Below, one piece after another: positions 1 to 8,984 of a stretch of DNA of 38,863 nucleotides. The notes beneath the pieces are model-generated. The model was not told the DNA's origin. It saw only the letters and a program-made list of their open reading frames with translations, and ran no database searches. The stretch is from Chloroflexi bacterium HGW-Chloroflexi-10. GTDB taxonomy: Bacteria > Chloroflexota > Anaerolineae > Anaerolineales > Anaerolineaceae. The number at the start of each line of letters is the position of its first letter. Position 1 is the stretch's first letter. The stretch is taken from contig PHBZ01000049.1 in NCBI GenBank assembly GCA_002840755.1, positions 1 to 38,863 on the forward strand. Direction: 5' to 3'. Both the position numbers and the translations under genes were made by a program.

Positions 1-194
1 TGTAGAACATTCAACACTCGTTGTCCATTTTTACGGGAAGTTGAAATGTAACTGCGGATTTGGCAGAAAACCTCGGCACTACCCTCAGAACGAAAACAAC
101 CAGACACTTTTTGTTTCAGTTTAACCATACGGATTTCTCTTTCCGTCTGGTTGTTATTGAAAGGCACTTTAAAATCATACATTTTGGCTGGCTT
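1..194 (-). pseudogene. IS66-family transposase, 3'-terminal remnant
   Basis: Read on the minus strand, the frame from 194 down to the window edge encodes KPAKMYDFKVPFNNNQTERE, then a stretch with IRMVKLKQKVSG and FCQIRSYISTSRKNGQ. This is the C-terminal end of the IS66 DDE transposase (the VPFxNNxAERDIRM...KQKxSGxFRS...IRSYISTARKxG region), with the catalytic-domain glutamate in NNQTERE. An in-frame TAA lies just upstream at 195-197 and no transposase homology continues above it, so the 5' part is missing. The frame is still open at base 1, so the 3' end lies outside the window. A dead copy is the simplest reading. Confidence 0.8.
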
Positions 195-302
195 TTATGT
201 TTTTGACAATGATAAAGTTCAGTCACGTTTTTTTGCCTGAGCAGTTACGAAATTTGGTGAAATGGTAAACGAGAATGAATTCCACCTCTTGAAAAGATTT
301 AT

Positions 303-1610
303 TTATTCCTTCACTCGCGCCAGCGCCTGCTGAGCCTCCACGTATGTCGGGCGCAGGGTCACCGCGATGTCGTAATCAAAGGCGGCTTTTTCCTTGTCAC
401 CCAGGGTTTCATAGGCCATACCGCGCCAGTAATGTGTTTCTTCGAGGCCGCGTTTGCTGAGCATCGATAGGGTAGCATTTGCCAGGTTAATCACATCCTG
501 GTAACGACCGGTGTCGTAGTAGGCCTGGTAGGCTTCCACCCGGTACCACAGCACACGCCAGGGACGCTCATCCTCAGTGAGGGTGTCGTACAGGGTAAAA
601 GCCTGGTCAAAAGTGAGCGCGCTGGCATCCTTTTGGTCCAGATGGTAGAGGGTGGCGCCTTTGTTGAAGAGGGCAAAGAACAGGTCACGGCCGGTTAGTG
701 TTGGGATTTCAGCTTCGGTTTGGGAGAGTGTATTATAGAGGTTGGTTTGCGGGTCAGCATCAGCACCCAGGATGCTGAAAATCTCGCTTTCACGTTCTGG
801 TGGATAGGCCACCAGGTAAACGCGGTTGAAGTCGCGCCACCAACGCGATTCAATTTCTTCGTACGGCATCGGCAGATCCGGCATAATTAGTGAGTCCTGG
901 GTGGTAAAGAAGGATTGTGGGTCGTTATAGGCACTCACAAGGACATAATGTCCCATCCACCAGTCTTTGGGCGGCTGGTGACCGCTTTCGATGATGACCG
1001 GGAAACCGGCAGCGATGAAACGTTTAAGCAGGTCCGGACTGCCACCGGTGCGCAGGATCACGTTGAGGTTAGTGGTCTGGTTGATAAAAGCGGCCATTTC
1101 TTCCGGCATAACATTAGAGTCATCCTCGTTGGGTCGCAGCCATTCCTTGGTGTTGCGTTGGTCGCCGCTCCAACCCCAATAGTTGAGTATCATCGAGAGG
1201 TTGGCGGGTCCACAGTTGTTGAAGCTCTGGTATTCATGGCGGATGCCGCTGATCGTGGCCTGGGCGGGTATGGGTGCGGGAGTGAGGGTAGGGGTTGGGC
1301 TGTGGGCTGGCGTAGCAACAGGTCCTTCCGGCGTGTTGGTGGCAGCAGCTGGCAAACTGTTTTGCGTGGCTAATTGTGCGTTCTGCGTGGCGTAGGCGTT
1401 CATTGTGGCCTGAACGATCTGGTCAATTTGCTGGTTAGGTGATAGGGAGACCTGGTCCGGTGGGTTGAAGTAATAATGGATTCGGGTTTGTAAACCAGCC
1501 AGCCGCCAGGAGAGGCGCTCGTACACCGGCGGAAAATTGTAAAGGCCGATACACAGCAGAATAAAGAGGGGTAAGCTGAGGAGTATCCAGCGGGTTTTAT
1601 GTTTGGTCAT
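303..1610 (-). CDS. membrane-anchored C39-like cysteine peptidase with C-terminal TPRs
   Basis: 435 residues. An N-terminal membrane anchor (about residues 8-24) is followed by a low-complexity Ala/Thr/Pro linker (about 85-118). A papain-like C39_2 peptidase domain runs about 122-285, with candidate Cys133 in NNCGPANLSM, His221 in GHYVLVSAYND and Asp239 in TTQDS. TPR-like helices fill about 320-435 and end in a typical TPR consensus. The linker suggests the peptidase is displayed outside the membrane; its substrate is unknown. An upstream ATG at 1649 is also open, but 1610 is preferred because the hydrophobic anchor then begins at once and TATAAT (1618-1623, minus strand) sits 7 nt before it. 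No ABC exporter is adjacent, so a bacteriocin-processing role is not supported. Confidence 0.8.
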   Translation of the reverse strand: MTKHKTRWILLSLPLFILLCIGLYNFPPVYERLSWRLAGLQTRIHYYFNPPDQVSLSPNQQIDQIVQATMNAYATQNAQLATQNSLPAAATNTPEGPVATPAHSPTPTLTPAPIPAQATISGIRHEYQSFNNCGPANLSMILNYWGWSGDQRNTKEWLRPNEDDSNVMPEEMAAFINQTTNLNVILRTGGSPDLLKRFIAAGFPVIIESGHQPPKDWWMGHYVLVSAYNDPQSFFTTQDSLIMPDLPMPYEEIESRWWRDFNRVYLVAYPPERESEIFSILGADADPQTNLYNTLSQTEAEIPTLTGRDLFFALFNKGATLYHLDQKDASALTFDQAFTLYDTLTEDERPWRVLWYRVEAYQAYYDTGRYQDVINLANATLSMLSKRGLEETHYWRGMAYETLGDKEKAAFDYDIAVTLRPTYVEAQQALARVKE

Positions 1611-1617
1611 GAGATTA

Positions 1618-1623
1618 ATTATA
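1618..1623 (-). promoter_or_regulatory. -10 hexamer, probable leaderless start
   Basis: On the minus strand TATAAT ends 7 nt before the ATG at 1610, so transcription should begin at or within a base of the start codon. No Shine-Dalgarno sequence is present, and no good -35 box is visible. Confidence 0.45.
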
Positions 1624-1784
1624 CCGGGTGATTTGGGGATTGCCCACAAACACAGAGATTAATGGTCAGGTTGATCTTTTGCCTATTTCTAAGAACCTTA
1701 TAAACAATACAATATCGACATATTTTATCGAATTACTGTATCATGATAGGGATAATGACAGTTTTTAGAATTGGAGGATTCAAT

Positions 1785-4691
1785 TTGAAATTTCCAAATA
1801 AATATTTTGCAGTCCGGATCGCCCTGCTTTACCTGCTTTTTAGCGTGCTTTGGATTTTATTTTCGGATAGGATAGTACTGGGATTCTCTGATGATCCAAT
1901 AATGATCACGCGTATGCAAAGCTATAAGGGTTGGTTTTTTGTTTTATTAAGTGCCGGTTTGATCTTCTTGTTGGTCAGGCATGAAATTATCCGGCTGGGT
2001 CAGATCCATCAGGTATTAAAACAAAATCAGGAACGCTTCAATTCCATAGTGGATAATCTATTGGAAGGCGGTCAGTTAATTGGCTTTGACTGGCGTTATC
2101 TGTATTTAAACGATGTAGCCGAAATCCATAATCGCCGCCCGAATGCAGAATTATTGGGTAATCGGGTAATGGATATGTGGCCCGGAATTGAAAATAATCC
2201 GGTTTTTCCGGCGGAAAAAGCCTGTATGGAGCTGCGTATCCCCCAGCAATTGGAAAATGAATTTGTTTTCCCGGATGGCCATAGCGGGTGGTTTGATCTC
2301 CGTATTGTTCCCGTACCGGAAGGGATTTTTATATTGTCAATCGATATCAGCAAACGTAAATATGCTGAGGTTGAAATTCTGGCAACCAGCCGCCAATTGT
2401 TGGAATCCAAACTACATTTAGAGGATGCCTACCGTGATCTCGAAAAGAAGGAATCCAATTATCGCGAATTGTTTATGAATAACCCGCAGCCTATGTGGGT
2501 ATATGATACCGAAACCCTGCAATTCCTGATGGTGAATGATGCTGCGATCCATCATTATGGGTATAAATGGGGTGAATATAAGGAAATGACATTAAAGGAT
2601 ATTCGGCCCGACGAAGATGTCGAACCGCTGCTTCAGAATCTGAAAGACCAAAACGAGGAGTACCAGCAATCCGGGCCTTGGCGCCACAAAAAAAAGAATG
2701 GGGAGATTATTCTAGTGGATATAACTTCGCATGGCTTTGTTTATCAGGGCCGCGATGCGCGTTTTGTGATGGCACAGGATATTACAGAACGCTTGAATGC
2801 CGAGAAAGAGCTGCGTTTGCAAAGTGCGGCCCTGAATTCAGCAGCTAACGCTATTTTGATTACCGATGAAAAAGGAAAAATAGTCTGGGGTAACCCGGCA
2901 TTTGAGCAATTAACCGGTTACATTCTTTCCGAAGTGACCGGAAAAAGGCCGGGCGATTTGCTAAATTCCGGTTTTCAGAATCAGGCTTTTTATGAAAATT
3001 TGTGGACCACCATCATAAATCAGAGGGTGTGGCGGGGAGAGATTGTTAATCGCAAAAAAGATGGCAGTATTTATATAGAAGAGCAGTCCATCACCCCCGT
3101 AGTGGATCCTTCCGGCCAAATTACCCACTTTGTGTCCATCCGCCAGGATATTACCGAACGTAAACAATCCGAGAAAAAACTCTATGAAAGTGAAGAACGC
3201 TTGCGCTTGGCATTGGCTGCCGCAAACCAGGGCCTGTACGATTTGAACGTGCAGACAGGTGCCATTATTGTGAATGATAATTATGCCGCCATGCTGGGCT
3301 ATGATCCTTCTGCCTTTGTAGAAACCATAGATAGTTGGTTGGGCCGTCTGCATCCGGATGATGTTGATCTGGCAAACAAGGCATACACAGCATTTATCAA
3401 TGGTGAAGTTCCGGAATATCGGTTGGAATTCCGCCTGAAGATGGCAGACGGCGAATGGAAATGGCTGTTATCGGTTGGCCGCATTATAGAGAATGATCAG
3501 CATAACCAACCGCTGCGTATGTTGGGTACACATACGGATATTACGGAAACGAAAAACAATGCACTCGAAATCGCCAGTCTCCTGGAGGCATCCGAGCGGC
3601 GTTTGGCCAGGATCTCCGCATTAAGAAACATAGATACCGCTATCAGCGCTTACCCAGAACTGGGAAGGACCTTTAACATTATTATTAACCAGGTGGTTAG
3701 CCATTTGATGGTAGATGCCTGTGCAATTCTGCTCTTTAGCCCCGCCGAACAGGAATTTTACTTTGCTGGTGGCCAGGGTTTCATCACTCAACGCATAAAA
3801 AATTCCAGGATCAAGTTAGGAGAAAGCCAGGCTGGTAGGGCGGCCGTAGACCATAAAATGCTGCATATCGCGGATATTGATGAAGAGGATATTGATGCGC
3901 ATTTCAGGGCATTGATGCACGAGGAAAACATCAAGACCTATTTTGGTCAGCCGTTATACGCGAAAGGTAAATTGATCGGTGTCCTGGAATTGTTTCATCG
4001 CAGCCATTTAAACCCGGATCAGGAATGGCTGGATTTTTACCAGACACTGGCCGGGCAGGCAGGTATTGCCATTGAAAACATACAATTGTTTGAAAATCTT
4101 CAGGTTTCCAATAAAGAATTGATGCAGGCTTATGATGCCACGATTGTGGGTTGGTCGAAAGCATTGGACTTGCGTGATGAAGAAACCGAAAATCACACCA
4201 AAAGAGTGGTGGAATTGACGGTGAAATTGTGTCAGAAACTGGGTTTTTCGGAGGAAGAGCTGGTGCATATCACCCGAGGTGCCATTTTGCACGATATCGG
4301 CAAAATGGGCGTCCCGGATAAAATTCTGCTGAAACCCGGCAAGCTGACCGATGAAGAATGGGTCGCAATGCGCAAACATCCCCTGCACGCCTACGATATG
4401 CTCTACCCGATCGAATATTTGCGTCCGGCAATGGATATACCACATTTGCATCATGAACGCTGGGACGGCTCGGGTTACCCGCTTGGTTTAAAAGGCGAGC
4501 AAATTCCCTTGGCTGCGCGCATTTTTGCTATTATTGATGTGTATGATGCGCTGACCAGCGACCGCCCTTATCGTGGAGCGTGGACGGATAAAGCAACCCG
4601 TGCTTATCTTTTAGAAAACGGTGGAGTTTTATTCGACCCCAAACTTGTCCCCATCTTTCTGGATTATTTGACGCAAGAAAAACCGGAGTAG
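1785..4691 (+). CDS. membrane-bound PAS(x4)-GAF-HD-GYP phosphodiesterase
   Basis: 968 residues from the TTG at 1785. GGAGG (1773-1777) lies 7 nt before it, and the product then starts MKFPNKYFAVRIALLYLLF, a usual N-terminus for membrane PAS proteins. The ATG at 1743 is in frame but has no ribosome site. Two transmembrane helices (about 9-27 and 48-66) precede four PAS domains (about 83-195, 225-337, 345-460, 468-590), a GAF domain (about 625-770) and an HD-GYP domain (about 785-960). Metal-binding HDIGKMG begins at His836, and the HHERWDGSGYP motif has GYP at 897-899. HD-GYP proteins hydrolyse c-di-GMP, so this is a predicted membrane sensor that lowers c-di-GMP; activity is inferred. Its PAS3 and GAF-HD-GYP parts closely resemble the convergent gene at 4763-7105. 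Confidence 0.9.
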   Translation: MKFPNKYFAVRIALLYLLFSVLWILFSDRIVLGFSDDPIMITRMQSYKGWFFVLLSAGLIFLLVRHEIIRLGQIHQVLKQNQERFNSIVDNLLEGGQLIGFDWRYLYLNDVAEIHNRRPNAELLGNRVMDMWPGIENNPVFPAEKACMELRIPQQLENEFVFPDGHSGWFDLRIVPVPEGIFILSIDISKRKYAEVEILATSRQLLESKLHLEDAYRDLEKKESNYRELFMNNPQPMWVYDTETLQFLMVNDAAIHHYGYKWGEYKEMTLKDIRPDEDVEPLLQNLKDQNEEYQQSGPWRHKKKNGEIILVDITSHGFVYQGRDARFVMAQDITERLNAEKELRLQSAALNSAANAILITDEKGKIVWGNPAFEQLTGYILSEVTGKRPGDLLNSGFQNQAFYENLWTTIINQRVWRGEIVNRKKDGSIYIEEQSITPVVDPSGQITHFVSIRQDITERKQSEKKLYESEERLRLALAAANQGLYDLNVQTGAIIVNDNYAAMLGYDPSAFVETIDSWLGRLHPDDVDLANKAYTAFINGEVPEYRLEFRLKMADGEWKWLLSVGRIIENDQHNQPLRMLGTHTDITETKNNALEIASLLEASERRLARISALRNIDTAISAYPELGRTFNIIINQVVSHLMVDACAILLFSPAEQEFYFAGGQGFITQRIKNSRIKLGESQAGRAAVDHKMLHIADIDEEDIDAHFRALMHEENIKTYFGQPLYAKGKLIGVLELFHRSHLNPDQEWLDFYQTLAGQAGIAIENIQLFENLQVSNKELMQAYDATIVGWSKALDLRDEETENHTKRVVELTVKLCQKLGFSEEELVHITRGAILHDIGKMGVPDKILLKPGKLTDEEWVAMRKHPLHAYDMLYPIEYLRPAMDIPHLHHERWDGSGYPLGLKGEQIPLAARIFAIIDVYDALTSDRPYRGAWTDKATRAYLLENGGVLFDPKLVPIFLDYLTQEKPE

Positions 4692-4762
4692 ATTTAGCCT
4701 GAAGCCGGAGGCAGCTGTTGGCTTTCAGTCATTGATCAATAGTGGTCCACGAAGGATTTGGT

Positions 4763-7105
4763 TTACCTGGGGGTCAAATTCATTTCATCGAGGAAGATAG
4801 TAACCACTCTTGGATCGAAATGTTTTCCGGATTGCTCCTGAATATAAGCAAGTGCTTTTTCTCTGGACAAGGCTGCACGGTATGGTCGGTCAGAAGTGAT
4901 GGCATCCCATACATCTACAATAGCAAAAAGCCGTGCTGCTAAAGGAATCTGGTTCTCTTTAAGTCCGCGTGGATATCCGCTGCCATCCCATTTTTCGTGA
5001 TGGCAATACGGGATATCCAATGCTTCTTTTAGATAAGCAATAGGTGCAAGCATCTCATAAGCAAAGACAGGATGCCGGCGCATGATTTCCCATTCGCTTT
5101 TGGTTAACTTGTCGGGTTTCAACAGGATTGAGTCTGGAACGCCCATTTTCCCGATATCGTGCAATAGTGCGCCGCGCCGAACCTCCAGTAAATCCGTCAT
5201 ATCCATTCCCATTCTTGCTGCCAGGTGCAATACCATATCCGTTACACGCTGCGTATGACCCTCTGTTTCCTTGTCACGCATATCCATCGCGCGGGACCAA
5301 CCTTCAATGGTGGCATCATATGCCAGGGTAAGTTCGATATTTGATTGATGCAATTGATTAAACAGAGTGGTATTATCGACAGCAATGGCTGCCTGCGTTG
5401 CCAATGATTCAAAAAATTCGAACCATTCCGGTGTCGGATCAAGTTGTTTCCGGCAAAACACTTCCAGAACGCCCTTCACCTGTCCTTTTGCGGTCAAAGG
5501 AGCGACATGGTGAGAAACGAATTCCTCTTCGCTGATCAGAACAGTCCGGCTAAAAGCATCCTGAGCCTGGCTAAGGTCTGTTAAAGATAAAATCCTTCGT
5601 TCGGAAGCCGCGGTACCAGCTCGTCCTTCTCCTAAAAGCACCTTTAATGTTTCAATATTTGTTGTTTTGAACCCAAATCCAGCCACGTATTCAAGTATCC
5701 GGGTATCCGGTGTAAGCAGTAATACATTGGCAGCGTCAACACCAAGCTGCGTCACCGCATTTTTGAGCAATATATCCAGAATAACCCGTAAATCAAAGAT
5801 GGAACTGATCGCTAAATCAATTTGATGCAAAGAAGCCATTTGATGAAGTTGTTGTACCGTCTGCTCGTGGAGCGTGACGCGCTGTATGGCGTTTGCGGCG
5901 AGATTCGCAATGGCTACAAGTAAATTTACATCTTTCTCGGTAATCACTTCTTTTCGGATAACCCAAAGTGCGCCAATCATTTCATCCTGTGCGATAAGGG
6001 GAACACAGGCCACAGCATGCGAATCACCAAGTAGGTCAGAACGGAAGAAAAGTGGGTCAGTATGTGCGTGATTATTCAGATACAATTTTCCATCAGCAAA
6101 TATCTCGCAGCAGACTCCTTTTCCTGGAGGAATGTGCAATCCTGTAAATCGCTCCCCTACCGGGCCGCAGCCCATTTCTACGACTACCCCTCCAATAATC
6201 TTATTTTGTTTTAGTAGCATACTTCCATCGGCATTGAATAACTCGGTGATCCGGTTGAGAAATATGTCAACCAGATCGAATCGTGTAGTGGCTGTACGCA
6301 TTGCGTTTGCAACCGAAATGATTGCTTCACGTTCCATTTCATATTGCTTACGATTACTGATGTCCTGTTTGATGGCTACAAAATGGCTGATTTCACCCTG
6401 CTCCTGGCAAACTGGAGCAACGGTCATTTCTTCTGTATAAAAAGTGCCGTCAGCGCGACGATTGATCAGTTCACCGTGCCATACTTGCCCGGAAAGAATG
6501 GTCTTCCAAATTTCCCTGTAGAACTCAGGGGTATGTTTCCCCGAGTTAAGGATCCGTGGATTCTGGCCAATGGCATCTTCTGCTGTATATCCGGTCAATT
6601 GCGTAAAAGCCGGATTGACCCAGGTAATAATTCCTTTATGATTGGTAATAACGATACCATTGGCAGCTGCTTCCAGCGCGGCGCTTTGGAGACGCAGATT
6701 ATTCTCCGCCTGCTTACGTTCCCCCAGATTTTCTGCTTCACTTAATGCGCGTTTGATAGCTGGAACGAGCCGCGATAATTTTAGTTTTAATACGTAATCC
6801 GTGGCGCCTTGGGTAAGGCACTCGATGGCTACATCTTCCCCCATGGTGCCTGAAACAAAGATAAATGGTGTATCCGGACAAAGTTCCAATGCCAACTTAA
6901 GCGCTTTTATTCCATCATATCCTGGCAGTCTATAGTCCGCCAGGATAACATCGAATTTTTCCATCCGGATTGCCTGATCAAATTCAATACCATTTTGGAC
7001 GCGGATGATCTGAAAAATAATTCCGGCCGACTCAAGTATTGCCTGAATAATTTCAGCGTCTTTTGCGTCGTCTTCAAGATGGAGGATACGAATGGATTTG
7101 CTCAT
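4763..7105 (-). CDS. response regulator REC-PAS-GAF-GAF-HD-GYP
   Basis: 780 residues. The REC domain (about 5-122) has the acidic pocket ED at 11-12, phosphoacceptor Asp57 in ILADYRLPG and the conserved Lys near 107. Then follow PAS (about 138-258), two GAF domains (about 262-410 and 425-580) and an HD-GYP domain (about 605-775) with HDIGKMG from His649 and GYP at 710-712. It has no DNA-binding domain, so the output should be c-di-GMP hydrolysis controlled by phosphorylation and by ligands or redox state sensed through PAS/GAF. It starts 31 nt after the end of the kinase frame at 7137-9875, so it is its probable partner and is co-transcribed with it. If the kinase is dead, this regulator may depend on another phosphodonor. 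It is soluble, with no membrane segment. Confidence 0.9.
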   Translation of the reverse strand: MSKSIRILHLEDDAKDAEIIQAILESAGIIFQIIRVQNGIEFDQAIRMEKFDVILADYRLPGYDGIKALKLALELCPDTPFIFVSGTMGEDVAIECLTQGATDYVLKLKLSRLVPAIKRALSEAENLGERKQAENNLRLQSAALEAAANGIVITNHKGIITWVNPAFTQLTGYTAEDAIGQNPRILNSGKHTPEFYREIWKTILSGQVWHGELINRRADGTFYTEEMTVAPVCQEQGEISHFVAIKQDISNRKQYEMEREAIISVANAMRTATTRFDLVDIFLNRITELFNADGSMLLKQNKIIGGVVVEMGCGPVGERFTGLHIPPGKGVCCEIFADGKLYLNNHAHTDPLFFRSDLLGDSHAVACVPLIAQDEMIGALWVIRKEVITEKDVNLLVAIANLAANAIQRVTLHEQTVQQLHQMASLHQIDLAISSIFDLRVILDILLKNAVTQLGVDAANVLLLTPDTRILEYVAGFGFKTTNIETLKVLLGEGRAGTAASERRILSLTDLSQAQDAFSRTVLISEEEFVSHHVAPLTAKGQVKGVLEVFCRKQLDPTPEWFEFFESLATQAAIAVDNTTLFNQLHQSNIELTLAYDATIEGWSRAMDMRDKETEGHTQRVTDMVLHLAARMGMDMTDLLEVRRGALLHDIGKMGVPDSILLKPDKLTKSEWEIMRRHPVFAYEMLAPIAYLKEALDIPYCHHEKWDGSGYPRGLKENQIPLAARLFAIVDVWDAITSDRPYRAALSREKALAYIQEQSGKHFDPRVVTIFLDEMNLTPR

Positions 7106-7136
7106 GTTATTATCGGCTATTCCTTAAAAACACGCC

Positions 7137-8921
7137 TCATTTAGTTTTGGGAAGGGAAAAGTAAAATGTTGCACCACGATCAATTTCTCCTACTGCCCAT
7201 GTTCTGCCACCATGCCGGCTGATGATCTGGCGTACATTTGCCAGGCCAATCCCTGTTCCTTCAAATTCATCTGCACTGTGCAATCGTTGAAACACACCGA
7301 AAAGTTTATCAACGTAAGCCATATCGAAGCCAACGCCATTGTCACGCACATATAGGATCGTCTCAGTATTAGATTCTGAACTGTAGCCAATTTCAATCTT
7401 TGTGAGTTTACAGGATCGTGTGAATTTCAAAGCATTGGAGATCAAATTGACCAGGACTATCCGCAGCATCGCAAGATCTCCAGTCACGCTAGGCAGGTTG
7501 GCAATATTCCACTCGATAGCCCTGTCTTTGGTATCAGGTTCAAATTCCCGGATTATTTCTTGTACCAATTCGTGGAGATTGATCTGAAAACTTGCCAGGT
7601 CAAACCGCCTCATGCGAGAGAAAGAAAGCAGATCATCGATCAGCTTGCCCATGCGTTTGGAAGAGTCGCAGACCATATCCAGATAATGCTGGCTCTGTGG
7701 GTCCAAAGCGGTTCCTGCCCGCTTTTCAAGCAGTCTCATAAAATCATCGATGTGCCTCAGTGGTGCTCGCAGATCATGCGAAACAGAGTAAGCAAAAGCC
7801 TCGAGTTCATTGTTTGCAGCTTCAAGTTGAGCGGTACGCTCATAAACCCGCTGTTCAAGTTCCTGGTTGAGTCTTAGAACTTCCTCCTCGGCTCGTTTAC
7901 GTTCGGTTATTTCCCATGCCAGGTCAGCTATTCTGGAAACAGTTTCAATATCCGTTTGGGTATAATCACTGGCCTTATTTCCAACCCCCAGAATGGCAGC
8001 AATTTTGGGACCGCGAAAAACCGGCACGACGAGTTCACGAATGATGGCAGCATGACCTTCAGGCAAGCCTTTGCGGTTCACAAGCGCTGCATAATCATTG
8101 TGGATAACGGCTTTTCGTTGATGTACACAATCTGCCCAAACGCCGGCCTGGTCGATAGCGTAATGCAGCCCCTTACCTTCAGCTTTGCAGAATTCCGCCT
8201 TGGTTCGGGTTGACCAATTCTGAAGTGTCAGGTTTATTTGATCTTCTTCGACAAAATGATAAAAACCGATCAGGCTGTTCGTAAGTTTTTCGGTTTCATT
8301 CAATACTTCCTCTAGCAATTCATCCAACGAGTGGGTCAGTGAGAATTGCACTAAATGCATTCTGGACGCATTGATCGCCTCAGCCAATTTGTGTTCTGTA
8401 ATATCGCTGGTAATCGTCGATACGCCGGTAATTCTGCCGGCAGAGTCTTTAATGGGTGATACAGTCAGGAATACGTTGATGATTTTTCCGTCTTGCCTGC
8501 GCCGTACCGTTTCATAATGTTTGATATACTCTCCTGCCTTAATTCTGGCGAGAATGGAAGGCGATTCATCTTCGTATCCTGTCGGGATTAGAATAGAAAT
8601 TGGCTTGCCAACCATCTCACTTTCGGAATAACCATAGATTTTTTTCGCGCCTTTATTCCAACTCGTAACAATTCCTTCCAGCGACTTGCCAATAATGGCA
8701 TCTTCAGAATATTTGACAATGGCTGCCAGTTGGTTAGACTTTTCCTCAGTTTTTTTTCGCGCAGTGATGTCTTGTATAACACCAGTCACCATCAGCGGAT
8801 CGCCATGTTCGTCTTGTTGGATTTCGGCAATGGAAGCGATGATTTTGGGTATGGTGCTGTTTTTAGGAAGAATTTCAAATTCAATGTCGTATGGCTTACC
8901 TGTTTCAATCAGGTCCATCAA
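7137..8921 (-). CDS. C-terminal piece of the split kinase: PAS-GAF-HisKA-HATPase
   Basis: 594 residues from an internal Met at 8921. This Met lies within the PAS core and has no Shine-Dalgarno sequence, so independent translation is doubtful. The GAF domain (IGFYHFVEEDQ ... AGVWADCV ... RELVVPVF) is the type found in many PAS/GAF kinases. The catalytic part is complete: H-box SVSHDLRAPLRHI (His700 in full-length numbering), N-box NLISNALKF, G1 RDNGVGFD, F-box LFGVFQRLH and G2 GTGIGLANV. It resembles phytochrome-like kinases in the H-box. If produced it could autophosphorylate, but without the first two sensors. Confidence 0.75.
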   Translation of the reverse strand: MMDLIETGKPYDIEFEILPKNSTIPKIIASIAEIQQDEHGDPLMVTGVIQDITARKKTEEKSNQLAAIVKYSEDAIIGKSLEGIVTSWNKGAKKIYGYSESEMVGKPISILIPTGYEDESPSILARIKAGEYIKHYETVRRRQDGKIINVFLTVSPIKDSAGRITGVSTITSDITEHKLAEAINASRMHLVQFSLTHSLDELLEEVLNETEKLTNSLIGFYHFVEEDQINLTLQNWSTRTKAEFCKAEGKGLHYAIDQAGVWADCVHQRKAVIHNDYAALVNRKGLPEGHAAIIRELVVPVFRGPKIAAILGVGNKASDYTQTDIETVSRIADLAWEITERKRAEEEVLRLNQELEQRVYERTAQLEAANNELEAFAYSVSHDLRAPLRHIDDFMRLLEKRAGTALDPQSQHYLDMVCDSSKRMGKLIDDLLSFSRMRRFDLASFQINLHELVQEIIREFEPDTKDRAIEWNIANLPSVTGDLAMLRIVLVNLISNALKFTRSCKLTKIEIGYSSESNTETILYVRDNGVGFDMAYVDKLFGVFQRLHSADEFEGTGIGLANVRQIISRHGGRTWAVGEIDRGATFYFSLPKTK

Positions 8922-8984
8922 TGCTTGATGGACTCGTTCTCTTTCCGGAATGCAATTTTCAACATCATCTGTTGAAAAAGTATC

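Noticed and set aside
303..1610. Bacteriocin-processing role for the C39-like peptidase
   Set aside because: No ABC transporter domain, no double-glycine leader peptide gene and a different topology (anchor-linker-peptidase-TPR).
4697..4730. Hairpin CTGAAGCC...GGCTTTCAG between the convergent HD-GYP genes
   Set aside because: The stem has a bulge and no T tract follows on either strand, so I do not call it a terminator.
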